Source of the DNA: Pseudomonadota bacterium
GTDB taxonomy: Bacteria; Pseudomonadota; Alphaproteobacteria; Rhodospirillales; Casp-alpha2
Reading direction: 5' to 3'
Length of the DNA: 6,363 nt
NCBI GenBank assembly: GCA_027620395.1
Contig: JAQBZY010000085.1
Coordinates: 1-6,363, forward strand
Translations under genes and position numbers: made by a program
Shown here: in pieces, positions 5,944 through 6,363 of the stretch
Layout: each line of letters opens with the position of its first letter
Position numbering within the stretch: the stretch's first letter is position 1
The notes under the pieces: generated by a model
Told to the model about the DNA's origin: nothing
Database searches by the model: none
What the model saw: the letters and a program-made list of their open reading frames with translations, nothing else

Positions 5944-6258
5944 CTACCGCGCCGGTGAAAAACTGGCCGGGATCAGAACGCGGTTTTCCTGTTCGACGAT
6001 CAGCGGCAGGGCGACCGCCAGATAGGCCGGCCAGTCGGGGTGTTCGGACAGGATCTTGCGGCGATTCAGCCGGTCGTCGAGATCGTCATACCCCCAGATA
6101 TGGACGACCTTGTTCAGCCCGCCGATTTCCGTGTGCCAGAACCCGACGAGGGTGCCGAGAACCTCTTTCTGGACCGGCAGTCCCAGCGTTTCGTAGTTTT
6201 TGAGATATTCGGCCATGGTGCCCGGCCGAATAGTGTAAATGCGTTCTTCATAGATCAT
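5944..6258 (-). CDS. NIPSNAP-family protein
   Basis: A 104-residue protein of the NIPSNAP family, a dimeric alpha/beta-barrel (ferredoxin-like) fold. Signatures are the opening MIYEERIYTIRPGTMAEYLKNYE, then LVGFWHTEIGGLNKVVHIWGYDDLDDR (about 41-67) and the closing PLIVEQENRVLIPASFSP. In bacteria this is usually a single domain of about this length and often lies near catabolic genes. Its biochemical role is not settled, so none is assigned. ATG 6258 is chosen over the TTG at 6270 because GGAG (minus 6268-6265) is 6 nt before it and the family begins at MIYE. The gene converges on ald with only 7 bp between the stop codons. No hairpin terminator is visible there, so antisense read-through is likely in both directions. 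Confidence 0.9.
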   Translation of the reverse strand: MIYEERIYTIRPGTMAEYLKNYETLGLPVQKEVLGTLVGFWHTEIGGLNKVVHIWGYDDLDDRLNRRKILSEHPDWPAYLAVALPLIVEQENRVLIPASFSPAR

Positions 6259-6278
6259 GCGTCGCTCCAAGCCCGTGG

Positions 6279-6316
6279 GTTAAAGGCATTTAACAGCTAA
6301 TCGCCGAACACGCCAA
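6279..6316 (-). promoter_or_regulatory. Putative promoter with operator-like palindrome for the NIPSNAP gene
   Basis: On the minus strand TTGGCG (6316-6311) and TTAAAT (6293-6288) are 17 nt apart. They predict a start near 6281 and a leader of about 23 nt that includes the SD. A perfect 6-bp inverted repeat, GTTAAA/TTTAAC (6279-6284 with 6289-6294, spacer 4), covers the -10 and start, so it could be a repressor site. No regulator gene is adjacent. Confidence 0.4.
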
Positions 6317-6328
6317 TGCTGTGGCGTG
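6309..6328. repeat. 7-bp perfect inverted repeat near the window edge
   Basis: CACGCCA (6309-6315) and TGGCGTG (6322-6328) flank a 6-nt loop. No T-run follows on either strand, so it is not a clear terminator. It overlaps the -35 proposed for the NIPSNAP gene. The remaining bases to 6363 show no supportable gene. Confidence 0.4.
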
Positions 6329-6363
6329 GCGGGAACAATACGCGTACAAGGTTTCCACGCCCC

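Noticed and set aside
6335..6363. Start of another gene or attachment site at the right edge
   Set aside because: Only an 8-bp palindrome (TACGCGTA, 6339-6346) is visible. No start codon with an SD or tRNA-like end is seen in the remaining bases.

Overview
The window is GC-rich bacterial chromosome with dense, short-spaced genes. Its gene families suggest a proteobacterium, most likely an alphaproteobacterium: a creatininase-family amidohydrolase, an HpaB-family flavoprotein, a kappa-GST-like isomerase, a divergent Lrp/alanine dehydrogenase pair and a NIPSNAP protein. This placement is inferred from protein style and base composition, not from a marker gene. I see no tRNA, rRNA, insertion sequence, integrase, CRISPR array or phage gene.

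Left part (1-3489), apparently catabolic. The 3' end of a creatininase-family gene (+) runs into a convergent alpha/beta-hydrolase gene (-), and their 3' ends overlap by 28 bp. A 70-bp gap carrying a perfect TATAAT separates the hydrolase from a divergent two-gene operon (+). That operon encodes a 525-residue 4-hydroxyphenylacetate 3-hydroxylase/4-hydroxybutyryl-CoA dehydratase superfamily protein and, 11 bp later, a 2-hydroxychromene-2-carboxylate isomerase-like DsbA-fold protein. A GC hairpin plus T-run ends the operon, inside a strongly palindromic 125-bp gap.

Middle part (3490-5936), redox and amino-acid metabolism. msrA (-) lies 65 bp downstream of an Lrp/AsnC regulator gene (-). The regulator is divergent from ald, alanine dehydrogenase (+). 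The 156-bp lrp-ald gap starts with an AT-rich island holding a 28-bp inverted repeat, with a possible -10 box for each gene at its two ends. This looks like the operator of an alanine-responsive autoregulated switch. The lrp -10 is so close to the ATG that its transcript may be leaderless.

Right part (5937-6363): a small NIPSNAP-family gene (-) converges on ald with a 7-bp gap. Its promoter region has a 16-bp palindrome, and a 7-bp inverted repeat sits near the window edge.

The most unusual item is the HpaB/AbfD-superfamily protein. It aligns by eye almost without gaps to the [4Fe-4S] dehydratase AbfD around the active site. Yet two of the four cluster ligands and three catalytic residues are replaced, new cysteines lie nearby, and the C-terminal tail is cysteine-rich. 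With its isomerase partner and divergent hydrolase it may form an uncharacterised degradative module.
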